Below are positions 1 to 6,650 of a stretch of 9,260 nucleotides of DNA, piece after piece. Location: positions 25,948-35,207 of the forward strand of contig NVVB01000042.1 in assembly GCA_002402085.1 (NCBI GenBank), in the 5' to 3' direction. The position numbers and the translations under genes are program-made. The notes beneath the pieces were generated by a model, which was given only the letters and a program-made list of their open reading frames with translations, did not search any database and had not been told where the DNA came from. The DNA is from Gammaproteobacteria bacterium. GTDB taxonomy: Bacteria > Pseudomonadota > Gammaproteobacteria > Pseudomonadales > UBA3067. The stretch's first letter is position 1; every line of letters begins with the position of its first letter.

Positions 1-1
1 T

Positions 2-757
2 CCGCGCGTGAATAGTACGACTCAAGAACTCTCTACGAAGATCACCGTTGGGAATGATACCCCAAGATTGGCTGATTCAGACTTGGGTTCAAATTCGAAT
101 CCTAATGCAGATTCGAATGGCAACGCGGAAGAAGCGGGCGATCAGGCCTTCGTTGGAAATGATAATCGAAGCTCGGTTGATGGAGTACTCGCGTCGGCTG
201 ATTCAACTACAAACCCTAGTCTGCGAGTGAATAGAACGGCTCAGGAAACGTCTACGAAAATTCACGTTGGAAATGATGCCCCAAGTCTGATGGATAAAAA
301 TAAAATGTCTAATCTAGTCTCTACTTCAAAACCATTGAAGGGCCTTATTTCAGAAGCTCCTTTCGAAGTACTAAGTTTAATCGCAATAATTGCGTCTGTA
401 ACCGTTGTTGCTGGATCCCTTTTGGAGAATTCTGTCTTTGGGAAAGCTCCGAGTTTAAGTAAGAGCGTTAAGTCCTCTCCTAGAAAAGTGATGCAGGAAT
501 TAGGCTTCCAATTTGTAGGTGAGTTAGGAGGTATCGCTTTGCAGCGTGACAAACCCAATAAGTCAAAGGCAGGCAAAGACAAAACCATGCAAGAGATGGG
601 GTTCCGGTTTAAGGGTGCATTGGGTGTTATGTCGGTTGATGATTCAATGCCCAGAGCGGTTAATCTGTGTCAAGAGGCAGCCGGCGAGTTCAGTCTCGAT
701 TGGAAATATAGCGCTTCGTTAGGGCGATTCGCCATCCTAGGGAAAAAATTGAATTAG
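2..757 (+). CDS. Repeat-bearing single-pass membrane protein, 5'-truncated by window edge
   Basis: I do not recognise this family. The frame is open to the left edge. The first possible start (GTG at 8) lies inside a repeat unit, so the real start is probably outside the window. Numbering from that GTG, residues 1-95 are polar, rich in Asn, Ser and Asp, and carry three VGND motifs (14-17, 49-52, 88-91). Two of these sit in a longer repeat of the type RVNxTxQExSTKIxVGNDxPxL, 16 of 22 residues identical, with a period of 73 codons. Residues about 119-139 form one hydrophobic helix, probably a membrane segment. The C-terminal part holds two copies of a second repeat, MQE-(L/M)-GF-x-F-x-G-x-LG, at 162-174 and 194-206, separated by a Lys-rich linker. 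There is no Sec signal peptide in the visible part. The next gene follows closely on the same strand, which suggests one operon. Function unknown. Confidence 0.75.
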   Translation, partial: PRVNSTTQELSTKITVGNDTPRLADSDLGSNSNPNADSNGNAEEAGDQAFVGNDNRSSVDGVLASADSTTNPSLRVNRTAQETSTKIHVGNDAPSLMDKNKMSNLVSTSKPLKGLISEAPFEVLSLIAIIASVTVVAGSLLENSVFGKAPSLSKSVKSSPRKVMQELGFQFVGELGGIALQRDKPNKSKAGKDKTMQEMGFRFKGALGVMSVDDSMPRAVNLCQEAAGEFSLDWKYSASLGRFAILGKKLN

Positions 758-766
758 TTGTAAATT

Positions 767-1591
767 ATGAATTCCGCAATACCACCGGTGTTACTAAAAG
801 AGATACTGAGAGAGGAGATTGTTGTGACCATAACCATTGCAGATTTATTTAGAGAAACCCTATCCACGATTGGAGAAGGTGCCGCAGATGCTATGATGGA
901 GCAGGCGAGTGAGGAGCTAAGTGGGCGAGCTGAAGCGGTTAAAGCGTCTATTGACGAACGAATTGAAACTATTACGAACAAGGTAGTACAAAGTATCGTC
1001 GAGTTAAGTAAGGATAATGAACAAGCTCTATTGAATGGACAAGGCCTTAGTGCCCGTCAGTTAAAGAAAAAAATATCCGAGCTTGAGGATGTTGCACAAA
1101 AAGAAATCACCGCCTTACGAAAGGATGTGAATTGGAAAACCATGGGGCGGGCATTACGTGATTCGTGTATCGAAGTGCTTGACGTAGGGATTGATGCGGT
1201 TATGGGCGAGGTGTTCTGCAATTGGGAGGAGCTGCAAGAATTAGCGGACCCAGAGCAAACGCCACCGGACCAAGTGAATGAATTTTCTATTACTAAATAC
1301 GGGGTACAGGCAGCGTACAGGCCCAACGTCGAAGTCAGTTTATACGGTATCAATGTCATGGATGTTGATTTCAAAGTCTCCATTAAGTTCCTCATTGATG
1401 GGGGCACATTGGTTATTCAGGGTGGAAAAATACAAACGCTACGTTTATCACGACTACGATTCTCCGGTGTAATGCTCATGAAAGATCAAACGATTCTAGA
1501 GCAAGCGCTGACGTCTGTAGAAGTACCGGGTGCGATCCATCTTAAAACCCCGATCGCCATTAACTTTAAGGATGCGATGAGCGCCGCTTAA
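767..1591 (+). CDS. Hypothetical protein with coiled-coil N-terminus and beta-rich C-terminus
   Basis: I do not recognise this family. The ATG at 767 lies 9 bases after the stop of the preceding gene and gives 274 residues, but no Shine-Dalgarno sequence precedes it. An in-frame GTG at 824 is preceded by AGAGGAG at 811-817 with 6-base spacing. It would give 255 residues beginning MTITIADLF and is the better-supported start. Numbered from 767, residues about 25-150 are predicted to be almost entirely helical, with heptad-like charged stretches around 45-85 and 95-120 (coiled coil likely). Residues about 172-268 alternate hydrophobic and polar positions as beta strands do. No signal peptide or membrane helix is visible. 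It may act with the upstream membrane protein, since the two appear co-transcribed, but that rests on position only. Confidence 0.75.
   Translation: MNSAIPPVLLKEILREEIVVTITIADLFRETLSTIGEGAADAMMEQASEELSGRAEAVKASIDERIETITNKVVQSIVELSKDNEQALLNGQGLSARQLKKKISELEDVAQKEITALRKDVNWKTMGRALRDSCIEVLDVGIDAVMGEVFCNWEELQELADPEQTPPDQVNEFSITKYGVQAAYRPNVEVSLYGINVMDVDFKVSIKFLIDGGTLVIQGGKIQTLRLSRLRFSGVMLMKDQTILEQALTSVEVPGAIHLKTPIAINFKDAMSAA
811..817 (+). promoter_or_regulatory. Ribosome binding site favouring the GTG start at 824
   Basis: AGAGGAG lies 6 bases upstream of an in-frame GTG at 824. The ATG at 767 has only AT-rich sequence before it. This site therefore argues for translation starting at codon 20 of the longer reading frame. 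The purine run is also part of codons for Arg-Glu-Glu in the longer version, so it could be coincidental. Confidence 0.5.
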
Positions 1592-1635
1592 ACGGGGCAT
1601 GAGGATGTGACGGCAGAAGTTGTAAATAACAAGGA

Positions 1636-1726
1636 CTAGAAATAGTGCTTAGAAATAGTGCCTAGAAATAATGCCTAGGAATAGTGCTGAGGATTAGTAC
1701 TTAGAATTAGCGGCTACAAAAAGCGC
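1636..1726. repeat. Tandem array of a 13-bp unit (YTAGAAATAGTGC), about 7 copies
   Basis: Seven contiguous 13-base units start at 1636, 1649, 1662, 1675, 1688, 1701 and 1714. The first two are CTAGAAATAGTGC and TTAGAAATAGTGC. The third and fourth each differ from these by one or two bases. The fifth to seventh are progressively more diverged. There are no spacers, so this is a minisatellite-like direct repeat and not a CRISPR array. It lies just after the stop of the second gene and before the converging MFS gene. The gradient of decay from left to right suggests expansion at the left end. Confidence 0.85.
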
Positions 1727-1781
1727 CAAAAAGAAAGCGCTTATAAAAGAACTTCTAAATACCGTGTAATTTTTTTACCTT

Positions 1782-1814
1782 CTGTGACTTTGGGGAAGTC
1801 TTGGCGTGTCACAG
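1782..1814. terminator. Inverted repeat between converging genes, possible terminator
   Basis: CTGTGAC (1782-1788) and GTCACAG (1808-1814) form a perfect 7-bp stem with a 19-base loop. An alternative small hairpin, GACTT-TGGGG-AAGTC (1786-1800), competes with it. The position between the end of the plus-strand pair and the end of the minus-strand MFS gene fits a terminator. No clean T-run follows on either strand (a T7 run at about 1770-1776 precedes it on the plus strand), so this is a weak call. Confidence 0.3.
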
Positions 1815-1857
1815 GGTTCTTACAATTTCTAATGCGACTGTGTGTTAAGTACCCACG

Positions 1858-2976
1858 TTAAGCTTCTTTGGCCGGCTCGAGTGTAAAATGAATGGTTTCG
1901 CTCTTGCCAACCAGCATTACCAGGCCACCCATTAAGCCAACACCGCCGCTGAAAAGCATTGCTGTAGAGAGCGCGAAAGCGCCCGCTAACGAGGAAATTA
2001 CAAGCGGTGACGCTGCCGTGCTGAGATCGCTCATCGAACGCCAAGCAGCCAAAAAGATACTGCGATTGTCAGTGGGGGCCAAATCAAGGCCTAGGGTCAT
2101 GATAATACCGGCTCCTAGGCCGTTAGCGACGCCTGCAAATACTGCAAGCAAGATAAGTGAATTGTAGTTTAGGCAATACGGCATCGATAATACGCATGCC
2201 GAAAGTATTACAACGCAGGGGATTGCTACCCATTTGCGGCCGAAATGATCGGTAATGTAGCCGCCGAGGTACAATAATAAAATATCCATTGCAGCGAAAA
2301 CACCGAACACGACACCAATTTGCGTACCGTTTAAACCCATGTGATTCGCCCATAAGGGAAGTAGTAGCTGCCACGAACTTCTAATCATTCTTAAGCTCAT
2401 TACAAAAAATATTGAGGGCACTAAAGACTTTACGTTCCCCTTAATGTACGACGGCATCCATTGAATGAAGCTAATTAGGGAACGACTGTTTTGTTTGGGG
2501 TGATCAGAGAGTAGGCCAAAGGAATAACTTATAAGCCCAATACACATTAAACCCCCAGCCAATAAAAATGCTGCGTGATGACTATATAACTCAGTGACAC
2601 TGCCGCCAATGATCGGGCCCAGAAAGTAGCCTGCTCGCTGTATACTGGATAATTTGGACAAGGCGCGGCCCCGTTGTTGAGGACACACTTTTGCACTAAT
2701 AAGTGTATGCCGTGCGAGAGCGATACATCCCATGCCCATGCCTAAAAGGAAGGTGATTACGATTAAGCCAACGAATGAATTAAAGAATAGGTACCCAAGG
2801 CAAGAGGCGGATACCGCCGTTTTGCTTAGTTGCACCAGTTTCCTTTCACCAAATCGTTCAATAACGAAGCCAGCTGGGATATTGGCCAATAGTGTGCCCG
2901 CACCTCGCGCGGCTAGAAGCGAGCCTAAGGATAACAGTGAGATTCCTTCATTGATGGCGTACAAAGGTAATGACAA
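1858..2976 (-). CDS. Major facilitator superfamily (MFS) transporter, drug-efflux-like
   Basis: This is an inner-membrane secondary transporter, probably a proton-coupled exporter of small molecules. The substrate cannot be told. Residue numbers are from the TTG at 2976, the first ordinary start codon in frame (372 residues). MFS motif A appears in the loop after helix 2 as GFVIERFGERK (36-46) and again in the second half as GGYITDHFGRK (238-248), as expected for two homologous 6-helix halves. GYFLGPIIGG (116-125) matches the motif C glycine/proline pattern in helix 5 of drug antiporters. A central loop (about 155-180) separates the halves. The TTG start would remove most of helix 1 and has no ribosome binding site. 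In-frame sequence upstream encodes a typical first helix, so the true protein is probably about 391 residues or longer. It is monocistronic in this window and converges with the unknown gene pair. Confidence 0.88.
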   Translation of the reverse strand: MSLPLYAINEGISLLSLGSLLAARGAGTLLANIPAGFVIERFGERKLVQLSKTAVSASCLGYLFFNSFVGLIVITFLLGMGMGCIALARHTLISAKVCPQQRGRALSKLSSIQRAGYFLGPIIGGSVTELYSHHAAFLLAGGLMCIGLISYSFGLLSDHPKQNSRSLISFIQWMPSYIKGNVKSLVPSIFFVMSLRMIRSSWQLLLPLWANHMGLNGTQIGVVFGVFAAMDILLLYLGGYITDHFGRKWVAIPCVVILSACVLSMPYCLNYNSLILLAVFAGVANGLGAGIIMTLGLDLAPTDNRSIFLAAWRSMSDLSTAASPLVISSLAGAFALSTAMLFSGGVGLMGGLVMLVGKSETIHFTLEPAKEA

Positions 2977-3093
2977 GGTGATAAGGCCATTGACGAAAGC
3001 AACGAGAAATACAGATAGATAGGTGTAGTAGATGCGACAGTCCTTTACAAATCTAAAATTTGGGCGAAGAAGATAGGCTGGATAGTCAGCGCT
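2977..3093 (-). other. In-frame coding-like extension of the MFS gene (helix 1) lacking ATG/GTG/TTG
   Basis: Reading the minus strand upstream of the TTG at 2976, the frame stays open to a TAA at 3094-3096. It encodes a segment containing RPNFRFVKD, then IYYTYLSVFLVAFVNGLI, which looks like a normal MFS N-terminus and first membrane helix. No ATG, GTG or TTG occurs in this stretch. An ATC at 3031-3033 is preceded by AAAGGA (3041-3046) with 7-base spacing, so ATC initiation is possible and would give 391 residues. Other explanations are a lost start codon, a frameshift, or a sequencing error. Confidence 0.6.
3041..3046 (-). promoter_or_regulatory. Possible ribosome binding site for an ATC start of the MFS gene
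   Basis: On the minus strand AAAGGA lies 7 bases before an in-frame ATC (3031-3033). This is ideal Shine-Dalgarno spacing. No ordinary start codon is nearby, so the site either supports rare ATC initiation or marks where an ATG was lost. Confidence 0.4.
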
Positions 3094-3096
3094 TTA

Positions 3097-3913
3097 TTCT
3101 TGAAGGGCAATTTTCGGATTAATCAATGAGGCGCGGGGGAATCAGGGGTACCCGCTGTGTTGACTTTTAGTCACTTAATGCAATCTGCCAAGTACACTGT
3201 ATGGGGTATTAAATTAAATTGGTATTACATGCCATTACGGAATATTTTGATTTCGAATAATTAGAATTTATTGAGGGTTTATTATTTTAAGAATTTGATA
3301 TTTAGAGGGTGGGGGTTAATCTTGCCAGCGAAGCCGTAATGCAGTGTAATAAATACCTCTAGTATAAGGGCGGTACTCGAGAGGCTAAATAGACCGTGGG
3401 CTACTCGCTAAGCCCAGTAAAGTACAAAAGAAACTACTTAAGACTTATCCTAATATTGAGCTCAATAGGGGTGTTGGTAAGCAAGACAACGTTAAACTGA
3501 AAACTTTAAACAGTAGCTGCCATGCCCCATCATCAGTGGGCTTACTTGTTACTCAGAAAAATTATTTTAAATTGGTTGATTGGGCTGGAAGGTAGTACGG
3601 AATGGGAAGCGAGGGGCTGTCGACGTAGGGCTGCCGTCGATGCTAAGCCGATTGGGAATTGAGAAAGAGAGCTGGATAGACTCAGTTGATACTTTCAGAG
3701 GTATTTTTTTAACGCGGGGGATAGCGTGTCTACTTTAGAGAAGTATCAGGCAAGAGTGAATCAGGACAGGTTAAAAAATGGATAACCCTTGCTTGTCTCT
3801 ATCGACTCTAATTGTAGTCAATTTAACATGGTTTAATGAGGATTCCTGCCGCGAGCTTGGGTGGCTTTGGCAGGGTAAGTGGAAATAGGCTTAGGTTTAG
3901 GTTTAAGCTAAAA
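3097..3913. other. Long gap without a supported gene
   Basis: No reading frame here has coding-like composition, a good start and a ribosome binding site. The left part (3200-3320) is AT-rich. Visible structure includes CCTCTAGTA/TACT-CG-AGAGG (3356-3384, a 9-bp stem with a 2-base bulge), TGGGCT/AGCCCA (3397-3416), and TCGACG/CGTCGA (3620-3640). A T7 run occurs around 3703-3710. A small RNA is possible but not demonstrated. Confidence 0.5.
3161..3191 (-). promoter_or_regulatory. Candidate promoter and palindromic operator for the MFS gene
   Basis: On the minus strand, TTGGCA (3186-3191) and TAAAAG (3164-3169) are separated by 16 bases and resemble -35 and -10 boxes (5/6 and 4/6 matches). The -10 lies inside the palindrome TGACT-TTT-AGTCA (3161-3173), a position that suits a repressor site. 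This is inferred from pattern only. Confidence 0.3.
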
Positions 3914-3918
3914 CTAAA
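3896..3918 (-). terminator. AT-rich hairpin overlapping the stop of the hotdog gene
   Basis: TTTAG-G-TTTA (3896-3905) can pair with TAAA-A-CTAAA (3909-3918), giving 9 of 10 pairs around a 3-base loop. It is built from two TTAGGT-type hexamers facing two TAAAAC-type hexamers, and it includes the CTA (stop) of the minus-strand gene. The stem has almost no GC and no clear T-tail, so termination is only a weak suggestion. Confidence 0.25.
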
Positions 3919-4807
3919 ACTTAACCCAAAGGCTTACTGTACCGAAAGCAATAAGGCGTTGGCTTTTCTCAGATATAACAGATACACGGCTACTGATCTG
4001 AGAGCCTCTGCGTGCCATTGCTTCTGCGACGCCAATAAGGTTTTCGTCTTTCACCGCTTCACACGATGTGAGCGAGATATCCACTGTCGAGCCCATGCCC
4101 ATGGCATTAATTCCCGCTAACGCGCCGAAAGCGCCGACGTTATCGACTAAGGTGAGTTGCGCGCCGCTTGAAATGTAGCCATGTTGGTCTTGGTAGCAGG
4201 CGATGTTATCAAGGCGCATTCGGCAGAACCCCTCGCCCATTTCTTCTACAGCCATGCCTTCTACTCTGGATTCAACGACCGACTTCATCATGTGCTTAAG
4301 GGAGTGGTCAGCGACCTGTTTATTTAAAAGAGGCACGTATAGGTCGGGTGATATCGGCGTAGAGGCTTCTTCTTCCCAGGTACCAAAGCTACAATTTACA
4401 CTGGCCACTGGCTGTCCGCTTTTATCAGTGGCAACCACGTTAATAAACGCCATGCGCTTTGATTGGCGTAAAATAGTTGCGTCGATGGTTAGGTCGGTCT
4501 CTTTGGCGGCGCGAAGAAATGATACCTTGAAGTCAATGGTGCGTACGGTTAGTTGTTGTTTGTCAGAGAAAGCATGCGTAGCCAGCAGAAGGCCTGCATC
4601 ATGCATGGCTGATGCGATAATGCCGCCATGAATAGCGCTGGTGCCATTATTAATTTCTTCGCTGTACGGTAGGCGTAGTTGGCAGTTTACAGGCGTTAGT
4701 AGATCAATGTTTAGATTTAAACGCTTAGGCCAACTGCTTTCTAGGTAAGCGTTTGCAAAGTCAGAATACGCTTTAGTTGCGGGTTTGAGAGTGGTGATGC
4801 TAGTCAT
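3914..4807 (-). CDS. Tandem double-hotdog thioesterase family protein (PaaI-like)
   Basis: This is probably a cytoplasmic acyl-CoA thioesterase made of two hotdog domains in one chain; the substrate is unknown. The first domain (residues about 30-145) has the PaaI-type signature HGG at 60-62 followed by the acidic residue in MHDAG (D70), then strands ending at SFGTWE. The second domain (about 180-297) repeats the layout: GYISSGAQLTLVDN aligns with the same helix and keeps the acidic residue (D222), but Ser-Ser-Gly replaces the His-Gly-Gly. The second site is therefore probably altered or non-catalytic. At 297 residues it fits two hotdog units of about 130-140 each. The ATG at 4807 is preceded by GGAAGGA (4817-4823) with 9-base spacing, which supports this start. 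It stands alone, with a large upstream gap containing an 18-bp palindrome. Membership of the hotdog fold is fairly sure; the reaction is an inference. Confidence 0.85.
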   Translation of the reverse strand: MTSITTLKPATKAYSDFANAYLESSWPKRLNLNIDLLTPVNCQLRLPYSEEINNGTSAIHGGIIASAMHDAGLLLATHAFSDKQQLTVRTIDFKVSFLRAAKETDLTIDATILRQSKRMAFINVVATDKSGQPVASVNCSFGTWEEEASTPISPDLYVPLLNKQVADHSLKHMMKSVVESRVEGMAVEEMGEGFCRMRLDNIACYQDQHGYISSGAQLTLVDNVGAFGALAGINAMGMGSTVDISLTSCEAVKDENLIGVAEAMARRGSQISSRVSVISEKSQRLIAFGTVSLWVKF

Positions 4808-4823
4808 TACAGTATTTCCTTCC

Positions 4824-5286
4824 AGGGTGGAATAGACTATTTATAAAGTGATTAGAGGTTATTAGATTGTTTTGAGAATGATTAAATGTTGACCTTTCCA
4901 ATAATTAATAAGATTAAATAAAATAAGCGAATGGATGGGGTTACGTTAACGCCAATGGCTTTGAAAGAGTGACAACGCGGCGCGTAGTGTACGAATATCA
5001 TTGGCCTCCTTCAAGTCTCGATGTGAATTATTCGTTGTGCTGAGATTGTTTGGTATTGTGTCACTATTGATCAATAGTGGAAGGGGGGTGAAAGGAAATC
5101 ACTTTTGGTTGTGAAAAATATAATTTGGTGAATGTGTAATTTGGCTCGAATGACAAAATAACAGGCTGGATGATTGCTGTTCAACTTAGACTTGATAGTG
5201 TGAATAAGTTTTCCTTGCGCACCTATTTACAGGGGGCTGAGCGGACGTGAAATTGAAAGTATAGATGGCACAAGGACGTGAGGGCG
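4824..5286. other. Gap upstream of the hotdog gene, no gene seen
   Basis: No convincing coding frame is present. The part next to the hotdog gene (about 4840-4925) is very AT-rich and probably holds its promoter, but I cannot pick clear -35 and -10 boxes. Further away are the 18-bp palindrome at 5062-5079 and two copies of GGACGTGA (5243-5250 and 5274-5281), 31 bp apart in the same orientation. Confidence 0.5.
5062..5079. promoter_or_regulatory. Perfect 18-bp palindrome, candidate operator
   Basis: CACTATTGATCAATAGTG reads the same on both strands over all 18 bases. It sits about 255 bp upstream of the hotdog gene start and about 205 bp beyond the end of the flavoprotein gene. A long symmetric site with no loop is more typical of a dimeric repressor or activator site than of a terminator. 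The core TTGATCAA resembles FNR-type half-sites (TTGAT/ATCAA) but lacks their 4-base gap, so that family is unlikely. No regulator gene is in the window. Confidence 0.5.
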
Positions 5287-5949
5287 CTAATTTTCCGCAT
5301 TCACTGCATCGATCCAGGGTCTATTATATTGCTTCGCTTTAAACGCGTCTCCGCCGGAAAAACGCGACTTATTGGCGTTAGGGCGAGACGCGCTATTTGC
5401 TTTTTTGAGCAGGGGGATATTCTTTGAGCAATGTATGTACGCTTCTTCTACTTCAACAGCTACATAACACGCTATATTGCTCTGTTTGCCGTATTCTTCT
5501 TGCGTGTAACCGTGTTCACCCAGGTAGGCGTTGATGTTGTCATTTGATACGATGGTTGCTTTGCCGTTGACGTGAAGGCCAATTTTTGAATCGAAGAAAT
5601 CGATAAAAAGAAATGAGATGTTATTGTTTTCCGAGATGTTTCCCAAGCTGGCCATTACGCCATTGCCTTTGTATTCGGGGTATATTAAATTTTTATTGTT
5701 AATGCTTGTAATGAAACCTGCGTCCCCAGCTCGAAATGTACAATCACACGCCCCTTTACTGTCGGCTGTGGATACAAACACCATTTCTTGTTCTGCAATG
5801 AAATCACGCATTAATGGTGAGAGCTCATTTAAAACCTGTTTATTGTAAAACGACGCCGCTTTTCTTTCTGTGTTGAACTCTCTTTGCATCGCGTGTTCGC
5901 CATCAGAGCCTGGTAGTATTTCAGTTTTGTGTGTTGATTCGTAGTTCAT
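5287..5949 (-). CDS. Pyridoxamine 5'-phosphate oxidase-like FMN-binding split-barrel protein
   Basis: This is a probable cytoplasmic flavin-binding protein of the large PNPOx-like split-barrel group; the particular reaction is unknown. The split-barrel core spans residues about 45-185. It opens with MRDFIAEQEMVFVSTADSKG (47-66), continues through TFRAGDAGFI (71-80) and YPEYKGNGVMASLGNISENN (90-109), and then has a buried strand SFLFIDF and GLHVNGKATIV (124-134). The late segment AYIHCSKNIPLL (170-181) is characteristic of the predicted flavin-nucleotide-binding relatives, not of the true vitamin B6 enzyme PdxH. Residues 1-40 and the Lys/Asn-rich tail after 183 lie outside the core. The ATG at 5949 is taken as the start. 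Its ribosome site is weak: AGGG lies 10 bases upstream, and another AGG directly abuts the ATG. The gene has no close neighbour on its strand. Confidence 0.85.
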   Translation of the reverse strand: MNYESTHKTEILPGSDGEHAMQREFNTERKAASFYNKQVLNELSPLMRDFIAEQEMVFVSTADSKGACDCTFRAGDAGFITSINNKNLIYPEYKGNGVMASLGNISENNNISFLFIDFFDSKIGLHVNGKATIVSNDNINAYLGEHGYTQEEYGKQSNIACYVAVEVEEAYIHCSKNIPLLKKANSASRPNANKSRFSGGDAFKAKQYNRPWIDAVNAEN

Positions 5950-6650
5950 CCTATTGGTGCCCTATTTATTTTTTTATCAGGATGCGTTCATTACATTGTG
6001 CGATAAAAGATCGCGTTTAATGCCCACACGGTAGGAAGGTGTAGGGTACTTCTTGCTGGGCGGTTGTGGTATTACAGTATATTACACCGGGTATTGCGTT
6101 GAAAAGTGTGCGCAGAGTCAATGTCAGCATGCCTGCTCACTTGTACTCTACGCGTGGATCAATGCCGTACGTTTGTATATTTTTCAGAGATGTCTGCGCC
6201 ATAAAAAGAAGCCGCCGGGTACCGGTCAGCCAAAATCCCCAATAGTGCAGCACTTCCACAATCGCGATCAATTAGCGTGAAATTTATTTTCGGGAAATTG
6301 GTTTCAATAAAATCTGGAGTAACTCTAACTGTCGTGACCCTCTGGTGTTAAGCATTTTGTCGAAGTTTTGATCGTATTGGTTGTCATGTCAACGTCCGTT
6401 GTTGTAAATGTATTGATGTTTTGACGTCGTTATAATGCTCCAATCTTAGGTCAGAAAAACGGTGGATTTAAAACTAGAGGAAAAGGTATTGAGTTGTGTC
6501 GAAGGTGAACGGGTGGGAAGTGTGAATTGAAATTAGAAATATTCTTGTTTTGGTTGGTAAATAGGCTGCGCAGGTTGCTGGTTAATTCATTCGAGCTTGG
6601 GATTAACTATTTAATTTTCATGAAAGTGAATTCTGGTTAACTCCAACCGT
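5950..6650. other. Gap without a supported gene
   Basis: The flavoprotein promoter should lie in the left part. A small inverted repeat GCGAT-AAAAG-ATCGC occurs at 6000-6014. A frame from TTG at 6053 to 6280 could encode 75 residues with clustered cysteines, but it has a poor start and an unnatural composition, so I do not call it. A TATAAT on the plus strand near 6430 has no matching -35 box and no gene downstream. The rest shows nothing I can interpret. Confidence 0.5.

Noticed and set aside
1636..1726. CRISPR-like array
   Set aside because: The 13-bp units are contiguous with no unique spacers, and no cas genes are nearby.
1892..2167. Plus-strand open frame of 91 codons inside the MFS gene
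   Set aside because: It is antisense to a clear MFS gene and its product has no domain-like features.
3836..4120. Plus-strand open frame of 94 codons
   Set aside because: It overlaps the hotdog gene antisense, and the N-terminal part is the hexamer repeat read as alternating basic and hydrophobic residues.
4203..4631. Plus-strand open frame of 142 codons
   Set aside because: Fully antisense to the hotdog-domain gene, which has unmistakable family motifs.
5062..5079. FNR/Anr box
   Set aside because: The core TTGATCAA lacks the 4-base gap between TTGAT and ATCAA required by that family.
6053..6280. 75-codon frame with a CX3CX4CX3C cysteine cluster
   Set aside because: TTG start, weak ribosome site and atypical composition. 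The cysteine spacing matches no family I know.
6425..6440. Promoter suggested by a perfect TATAAT on the plus strand
   Set aside because: There is no acceptable -35 at 15-19 bases and no plus-strand gene within 2 kb downstream.
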